From: Streptomyces poonensis
GTDB lineage: Bacteria > Actinomycetota > Actinomycetes > Streptomycetales > Streptomycetaceae
Direction of reading: 5' to 3'
Assembly: GCF_014650915.1 (NCBI RefSeq)
Contig: NZ_BMVW01000001.1
Location: forward strand, 1,254,093-1,318,092
Length of the DNA stretch: 64,000 nt
The first letter of the stretch is position 1; every line of letters starts with the position of its first letter. Shown here one piece after another: positions 55,448 to 63,689 of the stretch. A program made the position numbers and the translations under genes. The notes beneath the pieces were generated by a model. The model was not told the origin of the DNA. It ran no database searches and worked only from the letters and a program-made list of their open reading frames with translations.

Positions 55448-57159
55448 AGGAGGATCTCCGGTATGTCCGAGTGGCGGGAGCGGAGCCATTCGCCGAGGGC
55501 CTTGGCCTGCGGGTCGAAGCGGGCCTGGGAGGCCACTCCCGCGCCGAGGATCCCCTCGACGACGAAGTTCAGGGCTCGGAGGTTGGGGAGCACGTGCCGG
55601 GTGACGGGCAGGTCGCGGCTCTCGGGGATCAGCTGCCGGAACCGGTCGGCCGTCAGCTCGTGCACCAGCCACCGCCAGGCATCGTCCGTCCGGACCCACA
55701 CCCCGACGTTGGCGTTGCAGCCCTTGTCGCCGCTGCGGGCGCCGGCCAGGAGGCCGAGGGGGGCGCGGATGGTGGGGCCTGGGGGCGGGGGCTCGGGCAG
55801 TGGTGGTCCCGACACCTCCTGCAGTGCGGCCGGTGCGGCGGACGCCTTGGGCGGGTCCACAGGGATACGGCGTCCGTCGTGGAGGACGGCCACATGGGTC
55901 ACAGCGCTATGGGGGACGTACACATCCTCGAAGACCCCATAGGGAGCGCCCTTGCCGGGTGGTGCGAGCACATGGAAGCCGGGGTAGCCGGCCAGTGCGA
56001 GTTCCACGGCGGCCCCGCTCAGCGGCCGTCCGACGACCTGCTGATCCGCGTCCCGTACGACCAGTCGCAGCAGGGCGCTGGCCATCTCCTCGGTCTCGGC
56101 GTCGGGCCTGTCCGTGCGGACCAGGTCCCAGCGCGCCTCGGTGGGCGGTGACTCGGCCAGCGCGTCCCCCATCTGCTGCCGCACGAGCGCCGCCTTCTCC
56201 TCGATGTCGAGCCCGGTGAGGACGAAGGTCACCTCGTTGCGGAAGCCGCCGAGCCGGTTGACGCCGACCTTGAGGGTGGGCGGCGGTGCCTCCCCCCGCA
56301 CACCCTCGACGCGCACCCGGTCGGGCCCCTCCTGTGTGAGCCGTACGGTGTCCAGCCGGGCGGTGACGTCGGGTCCCGCGTACCGGGCGCCGGCCGTCTC
56401 GTACAGCAGCTGGGCGGTCACCGTGCCGACGTCGACGAAACCGCCGGTGCCGTCGTGCTTGGTGATCACGCAACTGCCGTCGGCGTGGATCTCGGCGAGC
56501 GGGAAGCCGGGCCGCCGTACGTCGCCCTCGTGGAAGAAGGCGTAGTTGCCGCCGGTGGCCTGCGCCCCGCACTCCAGGACGTGCCCGGCGACGACGGCGC
56601 CCGCGAGCCGGTCGTACTCCGTGGGACCCCAGCCGAAGTGCGCGGCGGCGGGCCCGGTGACCAGGGCGGCGTCGGTGACCCGCCCGGTGACGACCACGTC
56701 CGCGCCTTCGCGCAGACAGGCGGCGATGCCGAACCCGCCGAGGTAGGCGTGCGCGGCGAGGCTGCCCGGGTGGGCCGCGGTCAGATCGTCGCCCTCGACG
56801 TGTGCGACGCGTACGGGGATGCCGAGCCGGTCGGCCAGATACCGTACGGCGTCGGCGAGTCCGGCCGGGTTCAGCCCGCCGGCGTTGGTGACGATCCGGA
56901 CCCCGCGCTCGTGGGCCGGCCCGAGGCATTCCTCCAGCTGCCGCAGGAAGGTGCGGGCGTATCCGGCCGAGGGGTCCTTCAGCCGGTCCCGGGCGAGGAT
57001 GAGCATGGTCAGCTCGGCGAGGTAGTCACCGGTCAGGACATCGAGCGGGCCGTCGGTGAGCATCTCGCGCATCGCGTCGAAGCGGTCGCCGTAGAAGCCG
57101 GAGGCGTTGCCGATGCGCAAGATCTCCGTCCGTGGGGTCACTGGGCGCGGCGAGGTCAC
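55444..57159 (-). CDS. AtuA-like DUF1446 protein
   Basis: The 571-residue protein has the DUF1446 domain ([43 protein letters not shown] ... [19 protein letters not shown]) and a C-terminal AtuA-like ferredoxin-fold domain ([21 protein letters not shown]). AtuA is part of the Pseudomonas acyclic terpene utilisation cluster, where its biochemical role is unknown; actinomycete homologues sit with acyl-CoA carboxylase genes, as here. The GTG at 57159 overlaps the upstream stop (GTGA) and follows AAGGGAGCC. Confidence 0.9.
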   Translation of the reverse strand: MTSPRPVTPRTEILRIGNASGFYGDRFDAMREMLTDGPLDVLTGDYLAELTMLILARDRLKDPSAGYARTFLRQLEECLGPAHERGVRIVTNAGGLNPAGLADAVRYLADRLGIPVRVAHVEGDDLTAAHPGSLAAHAYLGGFGIAACLREGADVVVTGRVTDAALVTGPAAAHFGWGPTEYDRLAGAVVAGHVLECGAQATGGNYAFFHEGDVRRPGFPLAEIHADGSCVITKHDGTGGFVDVGTVTAQLLYETAGARYAGPDVTARLDTVRLTQEGPDRVRVEGVRGEAPPPTLKVGVNRLGGFRNEVTFVLTGLDIEEKAALVRQQMGDALAESPPTEARWDLVRTDRPDAETEEMASALLRLVVRDADQQVVGRPLSGAAVELALAGYPGFHVLAPPGKGAPYGVFEDVYVPHSAVTHVAVLHDGRRIPVDPPKASAAPAALQEVSGPPLPEPPPPGPTIRAPLGLLAGARSGDKGCNANVGVWVRTDDAWRWLVHELTADRFRQLIPESRDLPVTRHVLPNLRALNFVVEGILGAGVASQARFDPQAKALGEWLRSRHSDIPEILL

Positions 57160-57950
57160 TGTGCGGCTCCCTTCGGAGGCCGCCCGGGTCCCGGTGGGCC
57201 CGCGAAGGCCTGGGCGATGTCCAGCCAGTGGTCGGCGTCGGTGCCCACCGGGCGCAGGTCGAGGTCGGCGCGGTTCGCCCGCTGGGTGACCAGGAGGCAG
57301 AAGTCGAGGGACGGGCCGGTGACGCGTTGGGCCGCGTCCTCGGGGCCGTACGTCCACACGTCGCCGTCCGGGCCGACGAGTTCGACGCGGAACTCCTCGG
57401 TGGGCGGGGTGAGTCCGCGCACCGCGTACGCGTAGTCCCGGGCCCGCACCCCGATGCGGGCCACATGCCTCAGCCGGTCAGTGGGTGCGCGCACCACACC
57501 GAGGGCGTCAGCGATGTCCAGGCCGTGGGCCCAGGTCTCCATGAGCCGGGCGGTGGCCATGGAGGCGGCCGACATGGGTGGGCCGTACCAAGGGAAGCGG
57601 GCGCCCGGCGGTGCGGCGCGCAGTGCCTTGTCGAGGGAGGCGCGGCCCTCCCGCCACTTCGCGAGCAGTTCGGGGGGCGGCAGCCGGGCGGCCTGCTCGG
57701 CGCCCTGGTCGACGAAGGAGTCGGGAGCGGCGAGGGCCTGTTCCACGAGTACCCGGAACCCGTCCTCGTCGGTCACGGCGACCAGGGCCGAGTGATCGGT
57801 CCAGGCCAGGTGGGCGATCTGGTGGGCCACGGTCCAGCGGGCGGCGGGGGTCGGGAGTGTCCAACGGTCCGGCGTCAACGCCCGGACCAGCTGGTCGAGT
57901 TCGTCGCTTTCGGCACGCAGGTCGTCGAGCACGGGCGTCGGGTCGGCCAT
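57156..57950 (-). CDS. TIGR03084-family (DinB-like) metal-binding protein
   Basis: The 264-residue four-helix protein of the mycothiol-dependent isomerase/DinB type begins [50 protein letters not shown]; the metal-ligand His residues are the HQIAHL and later [14 protein letters not shown] positions. TIGR03084 proteins commonly open actinomycete operons with AtuA-like genes. The start at 57950 was chosen from the conserved [13 protein letters not shown] 57962 and 57998 are in frame and no clear Shine-Dalgarno decides. Confidence 0.87.
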   Translation of the reverse strand: MADPTPVLDDLRAESDELDQLVRALTPDRWTLPTPAARWTVAHQIAHLAWTDHSALVAVTDEDGFRVLVEQALAAPDSFVDQGAEQAARLPPPELLAKWREGRASLDKALRAAPPGARFPWYGPPMSAASMATARLMETWAHGLDIADALGVVRAPTDRLRHVARIGVRARDYAYAVRGLTPPTEEFRVELVGPDGDVWTYGPEDAAQRVTGPSLDFCLLVTQRANRADLDLRPVGTDADHWLDIAQAFAGPPGPGRPPKGAAQ

Positions 57951-57982
57951 GGCTGGGAGCATGGCAGCGAACCAAGAAACAA

Positions 57983-57996
57983 GCAAGCATGCTTGC
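57983..57996. promoter_or_regulatory. Candidate TetR operator of the catabolic operon
   Basis: GCAAGCATGCTTGC is a perfect 14-bp palindrome, embedded in AT-richer DNA (AAACAAGCAAGCATG) just upstream of the first gene of the eight-gene operon. Size and symmetry suit a TetR dimer; the operon's last gene encodes a TetR protein. Confidence 0.62.
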
Positions 57997-58031
57997 ATGT
58001 ATTTATGGCGCGCGCTCCGTCCGGGCGCCCG

Positions 58032-58691
58032 TCATGGCGAGGTGGTCCAGCGCGGCGCGGTGTCGGCCCAGTCCGCGTCCCATTCGGCGAGGTTGCGTCG
58101 GCGCAGCACCAGGGCGACGGCACCATTGGCGGCGGCGCCGGCGAGGGCGACGACCATGAAGGTGATGAGTGCCCAGCCCATGGCGCGGCTGCGGATCTCC
58201 TCGGTGGTCAGGGGCGGTTCGGTGAGGGTGCCGTGCCTGTCGGCCCAGACGCGGACGGTGCTGCCCGCGGGCAACCCGGGCAGCACGTCGGTCTCCCCGG
58301 TGCGGATCTGTCCGTCCGGGGCGACGAGGCGGACCGTCACCGGGTAACGGGTCTGCTTCGCCTCGGCGGACCCGGGTTCCGGGTGGCGGGGGGCGTCGTG
58401 GACGAGGACCGCGGTGGTGTGGTGCCGGGTCTGCGCCTGCTGCTCGGCCGTCGAGCGGTAGTACCGGTAGGCGGTGTCGCCCACGCCGAACATGGCCGCG
58501 ATGGCCAGCGTCGGCACGACGAGCAGCAGTCCGAGCGTGATCCAGCCCTGCAGACGGTCGGTGGGCCGACGCAGCGCATTGCGCCGCCAGCGCCACAGCG
58601 GCCGGGGGCGCACCAGCTCATGGTGGTCGGGAGTGAGGGGTGGTGGGGGTGGTGGGGGTGGTGGCTGTGCGGGGGGTACCTCACCGGACAC
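58032..58691 (-). CDS. Rv1733c-like membrane protein
   Basis: The 219-residue protein begins with a Pro-run (PPPPPPPPPL) and has LWRWRRNALRRPTDRLQGWITLGLLLVVPTLAIAAMFGVG with membrane helix 1. An extracytoplasmic part follows (RHHTTAVLVHDAPRH ... YPVTVRLVAPDGQIRTG), then helix 2 (ALITFMVVALAGAAANGAVALVL) near residue 180. This is the topology of the mycobacterial DosR-regulon protein Rv1733c and its many Streptomyces homologues, of unknown function. It starts at GTG 58691 after AAAGGAAG. Confidence 0.8.
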   Translation of the reverse strand: MSGEVPPAQPPPPPPPPPLTPDHHELVRPRPLWRWRRNALRRPTDRLQGWITLGLLLVVPTLAIAAMFGVGDTAYRYYRSTAEQQAQTRHHTTAVLVHDAPRHPEPGSAEAKQTRYPVTVRLVAPDGQIRTGETDVLPGLPAGSTVRVWADRHGTLTEPPLTTEEIRSRAMGWALITFMVVALAGAAANGAVALVLRRRNLAEWDADWADTAPRWTTSP

Positions 58692-58764
58692 GGTGATCTT
58701 CCTTTCAGGCTTCCTCTCAGGGCGACCGAGGAGCGTGCGTCAGGGCGACCGGGGCGCGCGTGGT

Positions 58765-58875
58765 GGGTCGGCCGGAGAGCGCGTGGCGGGTCGGCCGGAG
58801 AGCGCGTGGCGGGTCGGCCGGATCCGGGGCCCGCACGCCGGTGGGCCCGCCACGGCCGGTGGGCCCGCCACGGCG
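58765..58875. repeat. Tandem repeats upstream of the Rv1733c-like gene
   Basis: A 23-bp unit starting GGGTCGGCCGGAGAGC occurs at 58765-58787 and 58788-58810 with a third partial copy to 58822. It is followed by an 18-bp unit containing GTGGGCCCGCCACGGCC in two copies to about 58875. The spacer 58692-59003 is otherwise low-complexity G-rich DNA without a gene. Confidence 0.75.
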
Positions 58876-59003
58876 GGTGGGGACGGCACGGCCAGTGGGC
58901 CCGCCAAGGCCGGTGGGGACGGCACCGGCCGTGGCGGGGAGGGTGGGGACGGGGCTCAAGGGGGCGTTGAGCGGGGCTCTCTCAGCGGGGCCTCAGCCGG
59001 GCC

Positions 59004-59884
59004 TCAGCGGGGTGGCGAGCCTCTGCCGGTACCCGGCGGGGAGACTCCCGTGGCCGAAGGGTGGGAGTGCGCGGACTGCAGCATCCTGGCGGCGCCCCGG
59101 ATCGCGGCGGTGTGCGGCGCGGGTACCGCACGCATGGGCGCCCCCAGGCTGCCGGTGAGCCGCCAGGTGATGTCCGGGCGCAGGGCGCCGCCGCCGGCCA
59201 GGAGGGCGCCCCGGCTCAGGGCGTCCGCGGTGAGGGACGTACGGTCCTGCCGGAGCATCGAGGTGATCATGGTGCCGATCGCCTCGCTGATCCCCTCCGA
59301 GGTGGCGGCGCTCCCGAGGTCGGTGGTGCCCAGGGCGGCGCGACGGGCGTCGCAGACGGCGCCGTCGGCGAGCAGCACCACCTCGGTGAGGTGGGCACCG
59401 ATGTCCACCACGAGCAGCGGCCGGGTGAGGTCGGCGTTGGCCGCCAGCGCTATGGCCCGGGTGGCGGGGACGGTCAGGACGCCGTGCGGGCGCAGCACCT
59501 CCAGGGCGGTGCGGGCCCGCTCCCGGTAAGTGGGCACGTCCAGTACGGGCGTGGTGACCACCACCAGGGGGCGGGTGAGGCGCGGCAGGCGGTGGCCGAG
59601 CGCAGCCGGTCGAGCAGCCGGGCCGTTCCCGGGATGTCGACGATGGCGCCGCGCTGGATGGGGTGGAGCGCGCCGGGGAAGGTGACCGTGGGCACGTCGA
59701 GGATCATTCCGCGGCCGGCGATCCAGGCGCGGGTGCGGGCGCTGCCCATGTCGAGGGCGAGGCCGCAGCACTGCCGGCACAGGGGCCAGGGCCGGTGCCG
59801 GTGCCGGTGCCAGTGGCGGTACCGGCGTCCGGTGGTGGAGGTGGCGGAGGTGGTGGCGGCCCGGGGGCGGCGCAGGACGGTCAT
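59004..59884 (-). pseudogene. Frameshifted MreB-like actin-fold ATPase gene
   Basis: The N-terminal part, from ATG 59884, encodes CGLALDMGSARTRAWIAGRG and GALHPIQRGAIVDI, the phosphate-1 and phosphate-2-like start of an MreB/actin-fold protein. The C-terminal part is in another frame: RPLVVVTTPVLDVPTYRERARTALEVLRPHG, then PLLVVDIGAHLTEVVLLADG and GALLAGGGALRPDI. The switch occurs near 59600-59611, where a one-base loss explains LLDRLRS then ALGHRLPRL. Such proteins are often annotated rod shape-determining in Streptomyces. The start overlaps the DksA-like stop as ATGA. It may be a real pseudogene or a sequencing error. Confidence 0.7.
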
Positions 59885-60348
59885 CGTCCGGCCTCCCCCG
59901 TCCGCCGGTACCGCGCCTGCTGGCACGGTGCGCAGTAGCGGGCCTGCGGCACGATCATCAGGCGTTCGCGGTCGACGGGCCGCCGGCACAGGTGGCAGCT
60001 GCCGTAACTGCCCTCGGCGATGCGCCGCAGCGCCGCTTCCACGTCGGCGAGGACCATGCGCGCGGAGGCGGCGAGTTTGACGTGGACCTCGGCCTGCCCG
60101 GCGGACCGCCGCCGGAGCAGTTCCTCGGCCCGGGGCGCCGCGGCGATCTGCCGCAGCTGCTCCTGCCGGAACAGGCGCTGTTCGCGCAGGTTCTCCTGGA
60201 GCGCGGCGAGATCCTCGGGCGACAGGCGTACGGCGCGGTCGTCCAGGTGCGTGCCGTGGTCGTCCACGTGCGTCTCACGGTCGCCCAGGTGCGTGCCGTG
60301 GTCGTCCAGGTACGTGTCACGGTCGCCGATGGTCTGGTGGTTCACCAC
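59881..60348 (-). CDS. TraR/DksA-type C4 zinc-finger protein (repeat-extended)
   Basis: The 155-residue protein has a coiled N-terminal part (LSPEDLAALQENLREQRLFRQEQLRQI) and a C-terminal C4 zinc finger CHLCRRPVDRERLMIVPQARYCAPC near residues 118-142, as in DksA/TraR. DksA-like proteins bind RNA polymerase through the secondary channel. The first ~40 residues are two 14-residue repeats (DRETHVDDHGTHLD type) encoded by a 42-bp duplication (60236-60319). It starts at GTG 60348 after GAGGGG and overlaps the actin-like gene. Confidence 0.85.
   Translation of the reverse strand: MVNHQTIGDRDTYLDDHGTHLGDRETHVDDHGTHLDDRAVRLSPEDLAALQENLREQRLFRQEQLRQIAAAPRAEELLRRRSAGQAEVHVKLAASARMVLADVEAALRRIAEGSYGSCHLCRRPVDRERLMIVPQARYCAPCQQARYRRTGEAGR
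60236..60319. repeat. 42-bp tandem duplication within the DksA-like gene
   Basis: Two 42-bp units (60236-60277 and 60278-60319) differ at four positions and encode two Asp/His-rich 14-residue repeats. An expansion of this kind is usually strain-specific. Confidence 0.85.
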
Positions 60349-60388
60349 TTCACCCCTCGAAGCAGGGCGGGAGAGGAAGGCTGATCGT

Positions 60389-60718
60389 TCAGGCGGCGGC
60401 GCGGCTCTGACAGGCGACGCAGTACCGCGTGTAGGGGAGGATCTCCAGGCGTTCCGCGGGGATGGGCTTGGAGCAGCCGAGGCAGGTGCCGTAGGTGCAG
60501 GCGTCGATGCGGGCGAACGCCTCGTCGATCTCCTCGAGCACCCGCCGGATCGCGTCGGCCTGCGCGGACATCAGGTGGTCCTCCGCGCTCTGGCCGGTCG
60601 CGTCGAGGGCCTGCAGCTGCGCCATCCGGCTGTTGCGGGCGTGTTCGAGGCGCTGGCGGGCGTCGTGGGCGGTCACCCGTCCGGGGCGGGAACCGGTCCG
60701 GGAGGTGTCGAGCGACAT
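60389..60718 (-). CDS. TraR/DksA-type zinc-finger protein
   Basis: The 109-residue protein has a helical N-terminus (RLEHARNSRMAQLQALDATGQSAEDHLMSAQADAIRRVLEEIDEAFARIDACTYG) and the C4 finger CLGCSKPIPAERLEILPYTRYCVAC. It is shorter and more canonical than its neighbour at 59881-60348. The ATG at 60718 follows AAGGACCTCACC. A pair of DksA-like genes beside a two-component system suggests a stress or ribosome-related role; no ppGpp link can be shown here. Confidence 0.87.
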   Translation of the reverse strand: MSLDTSRTGSRPGRVTAHDARQRLEHARNSRMAQLQALDATGQSAEDHLMSAQADAIRRVLEEIDEAFARIDACTYGTCLGCSKPIPAERLEILPYTRYCVACQSRAAA

Positions 60719-60868
60719 GGTGAGGTCCTTCCTCGGGGCGCGCGGGGCGCGGGGCGCGGGGCGCGTGGCGGTGGCCGCCCGGTCCGGCGGCTCGCGGTCC
60801 GGACGACGGCGAGCTCCGGCGGAACCGGACGGCTTTATCGGCTTGGTCGGCCTGATCGGTCCCGATCG

Positions 60869-60904
60869 GCTCGGCCTGCTCGGCCTGCTCGGCCTGCTCG
60901 GCCT
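60869..60904. repeat. Nine-base tandem repeat (GCTCGGCCT)
   Basis: Four perfect copies of GCTCGGCCT, flanked by degenerate CTCGGC and TGATCGGT units (60835-60920). It lies in the 60719-61293 spacer upstream of the sensor kinase gene. Confidence 0.85.
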
Positions 60905-61072
60905 GCTTGATCGGTTTGATCACTTGCAACTTTGGTCCGCACTGCGGCGGAAACCCATCGGGCACGGACCCCATTCGCACGGGACCGCGGTGACCATGTG
61001 GCGACGGCACAGGTCGGGGCGGAACAGCATGGGTCAGGACGGGGCGCACGGGATCGGACGTAACGGAGTGAA

Positions 61073-61133
61073 TCAGTGCGAGACAGGACGCACTGACGTG
61101 GCGTACCCGACGGCCGCATGGGTACGCCACGTC
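61073..61133. promoter_or_regulatory. Two adjacent inverted repeats upstream of the sensor kinase
   Basis: TCAGTGCG (61073-61080) and CGCACTGA (61089-61096) form an 8-bp repeat with an 8-base spacer. GACGTGGCGTACCC (61095-61108) and GGGTACGCCACGTC (61120-61133) form a perfect 14-bp repeat with an 11-base loop. They abut by two bases and lie 161 bp before the kinase GTG. They could be operators, a terminator or leader RNA hairpins; the rest of the 575-bp spacer has no gene. Confidence 0.6.
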
Positions 61134-61293
61134 CCGGATATGGGGGTCGTGCCCCATCGACCGCGCGCGGTGGCACGGGACAAGGTGGACGCAGGATCGG
61201 TCGTGACCTGAGGCCGCGGCGCTCCCCCGGGGTGTGCGATGACCGACAGTGGAGGAGATCAATGTCGCGTCGCATGAAGGAGGCGCTCCCCCG

Positions 61294-62322
61294 GTGTCAC
61301 TGTTCTGGCGGATCTTCGGGCTCAACGCAGTGGTGCTGGGCATCGCCACAGCCCTGCTGCTGTGGGCTCCGGTGACCGTTTCGGTGCCGATCCTGCTGAC
61401 CGAGGCGGTCATCCTGGTGGGCGGTCTCGCCGTCATGCTGGTCGCCAACGGTGCGCTGCTGCGCTGGGGGCTGGCCCCGCTGGACCGGCTGACCAGGCTG
61501 ATGACCACCGTCGACCTGCTGCGACCCGGTCAGCGGCTACCGGTACCCGGTTCCGGGGGCGGTGGTGAGGTGTCCGAGCTGATCCGCACGTTCAACGCCA
61601 TGCTCGACCGGCTGGAGCACGAACGGGCCACGTCCAGCGCCCGGGCCCTGGTCGCCCAGGAGGCGGAGCGGCGCCGTATCGCCCAGGAACTGCACGACGA
61701 GGTCGGGCAGAGCATGACCGCGATCCTGCTGGTCCTCAAGCGCGCCGCGGACGACGCTCCCGAGCCGCTGCGCGAGGAGCTGCAGCAGGCCCAGGAGATC
61801 ACGCGGGAGAGCCTGGACGAGGTCCGCCGGCTGGTGCGCCGGCTGCGGCCCGGCGTCCTCGACGACCTGGGCCTGGTCAGCGCGCTGACCTCGCTCACAC
61901 AGGACTTCGCCACCCACACCGGGCTGCATGTGGTGCGCCGCTTCGACACCGGCCTGCCCGCCCTGGACCGGGAGACCGAGCTCGTCCTGTACCGGGTGGC
62001 CCAGGAGAGCCTGACCAACGCGGCCCGCCACGCGGACGCCGGGCGGGTGGAGGTGGGCCTGCGGCGCGCCGGCGAGGCGGTGCTGCTGGAGATCACCGAC
62101 GACGGCCGGGGCATCGAGGCCGCCTGCGAGGGCGCGGGGATCCGCGGGATGCGGGAGCGGGCCCTGCTCGCCGGGGCCGACCTGGACATCACCTCCGCGC
62201 CCAGCACCAGCAGCGGCACCGAGACCGGCACCGGCACCGGCACCGGCATCGAGACCGGCACCGGCTCCGGCACCGGCACCCGGATACGCCTCACCACGCC
62301 CGTCCCCAGAAAGCAGTCCTGA
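61294..62322 (+). CDS. NarL-type sensor histidine kinase
   Basis: The 342-residue protein has two membrane helices (FGLNAVVLGIATALLLW and AVILVGGLAVMLVANGALL) joined by only ~12 residues. A HAMP-like linker follows, then a HisKA_3 motif RRRIAQELHDEVGQSMTAILL with His134, and a HATPase domain (ESLTNAARHADAG, DDGRGIE). There is no extracellular sensor domain, so the signal is probably intramembrane or cytoplasmic. The tail contains Thr/Gly repeats (GTGTGTGIETGTGSGTGT). It starts at GTG 61294 after AAGGAGG and lies two bases before the response-regulator gene. Confidence 0.9.
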   Translation: MSLFWRIFGLNAVVLGIATALLLWAPVTVSVPILLTEAVILVGGLAVMLVANGALLRWGLAPLDRLTRLMTTVDLLRPGQRLPVPGSGGGGEVSELIRTFNAMLDRLEHERATSSARALVAQEAERRRIAQELHDEVGQSMTAILLVLKRAADDAPEPLREELQQAQEITRESLDEVRRLVRRLRPGVLDDLGLVSALTSLTQDFATHTGLHVVRRFDTGLPALDRETELVLYRVAQESLTNAARHADAGRVEVGLRRAGEAVLLEITDDGRGIEAACEGAGIRGMRERALLAGADLDITSAPSTSSGTETGTGTGTGIETGTGSGTGTRIRLTTPVPRKQS

Positions 62323-62324
62323 CC

Positions 62325-63098
62325 ATGCCCGACCCGACCCTGCCCGAGCCGAATCGGGCCGCCTCGACACCGAATAGGGCCACCTCGGCACCCAATCCGG
62401 TCGCCTCGACACCGAATCCGGTCGCCTCGGCACCGAGCCCGTCCGGCCCGGCGCCGATCCGGATCCTGCTCGCCGACGACCACACGCTCGTCCGGCGCGG
62501 TGTTCGGCTGATCCTCGACCGGGAACCGGACCTGGAGGTGGTCGCCGAGGCCGGGGACGGTGCCGAGGCCATCGAGGCGGCCCGCGGCCGGGACATCGAC
62601 CTCGCCGTCCTGGACATCGCCATGCCCCGCCTCACCGGGCTGCAGGCCACCCGCGAACTGATCGCGCTGAAGCCGGGCCTGCGGATCCTGATGCTGACCA
62701 TGCACGACAACGAGCAGTACCTGTTCCAGGCGCTGAAGGCCGGAGCCTGCGGTTATGTGCTGAAGTCCGTCGCCGACCGCGATCTGATCGCCGCCTGCAG
62801 GGCCGCCATGCGCGACGAGCCGTTCCTCTACCCCGGCGCGATCACCGCGCTGATCCGCAACTACCTGGACCGGGTCCGGCACGGCGAGGAGAATGCCGAC
62901 CACCTCCTCACCCCCCGCGAGGAGGAGGTCCTCAAGCTCGTCGCCGAGGGCCACTCCTCCAAGGAGATCGCCGACATCCTCTTCATCAGCGTCAAGACCG
63001 TGCACCGCCACCGGGCCAACCTCCTGCAGAAGCTCGGCCTGCACGACCGGTTGCAGCTGACCCGGTACGCCATCCGCGCGGGCCTCATCGAGCCCTGA
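62325..63098 (+). CDS. NarL/FixJ-family response regulator
   Basis: The 257-residue protein has a receiver domain (residues ~45-160: RILLADDHTLVRRGVRLIL, phosphoacceptor Asp97 in LAVLDIAMP, LTMHDNEQYLFQALKAGACGYVLKS) and a LuxR-type HTH at ~190-257 (LTPREEEVLKLVAEGHSSKEIADILFISVKTVHRHRANLLQKLGL). An unusual N-terminal extension of ~42 residues consists of five NPVAS-TP-like repeats. The start follows the kinase stop by two bases, so the pair is coupled. Confidence 0.93.
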   Translation: MPDPTLPEPNRAASTPNRATSAPNPVASTPNPVASAPSPSGPAPIRILLADDHTLVRRGVRLILDREPDLEVVAEAGDGAEAIEAARGRDIDLAVLDIAMPRLTGLQATRELIALKPGLRILMLTMHDNEQYLFQALKAGACGYVLKSVADRDLIAACRAAMRDEPFLYPGAITALIRNYLDRVRHGEENADHLLTPREEEVLKLVAEGHSSKEIADILFISVKTVHRHRANLLQKLGLHDRLQLTRYAIRAGLIEP

Positions 63099-63121
63099 CG
63101 TCCGCCTCTCCCCCTCGCACA

Positions 63122-63166
63122 CCCACCACGCCCACCACGCCCACCACGCCCACCACGCCCACCACG
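63122..63166. repeat. Nine-base tandem repeat (CCCACCACG)
   Basis: Five perfect copies of CCCACCACG lie between the response-regulator stop and the next gene's ATG at 63180. They end immediately before its ribosome binding site AAAGGGACGG. Confidence 0.9.
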
Positions 63167-63179
63167 AAAGGGACGGTGC

Positions 63180-63602
63180 ATGCGCCCAGCACCCCGCACC
63201 GTCCCCCACCGTGGTCACCGGATCGCCGCGACGCTCGCCGCACTCTTCGCCCTCATCGCCGTCCTGCTGACGCCGACGCCCGTGCCCGTACCCGGGCCCG
63301 CGACCGGCGCGTACGCCGCTTCCATGGCGGCGACCACGGGAGTTCAGCCACCGGACAGCGGCCCCCGCGCGGACGACGCGTGTGTCACCGGCTGCACCGC
63401 CCAAGCGGCCAGGACCCGCCTCGACCACCTCGGTGAGCGCCCGTCCCCGTCGGACCACCACGCCACCGCTGCTCACGGCACCACCGTCGTCCCGTCCGCC
63501 ACCACCCTGCGGACCCCGGCGCGTTCCGCACTCCCGCCTGCCTCCCCCGGCCGTACGGCTCACAACCGCGACAGGGCACCTCCGGCACCCACTGGCACCT
63601 GA
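63180..63602 (+). CDS. Small secreted or anchored protein
   Basis: The 140-residue protein has an N-terminal hydrophobic segment (RIAATLAALFALIAVLLTPTPVPVPG) that may be a signal peptide with cleavage near AYAAS. A short Cys pair follows (DDACVTGCTAQAARTRLDHLG), then a Pro/Ala/Thr-rich low-complexity tail. I do not recognise a family. It sits between the two-component genes and the SecD-like gene. Confidence 0.6.
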   Translation: MRPAPRTVPHRGHRIAATLAALFALIAVLLTPTPVPVPGPATGAYAASMAATTGVQPPDSGPRADDACVTGCTAQAARTRLDHLGERPSPSDHHATAAHGTTVVPSATTLRTPARSALPPASPGRTAHNRDRAPPAPTGT

Positions 63603-63689
63603 CGCAACACACCCCCCTTCCTTCTCTTTCCGTCCTCTTTCCGTCGCGGCCGCGCGCCGCCGCCGCGGCATGCCTGCCGGAGGCCTGTG

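Noticed and set aside
58474..59529. Plus-strand open frame across the G-rich repeats
   Set aside because: It is built from repeat translation (AGGPATAGG) and lies opposite two minus-strand genes.
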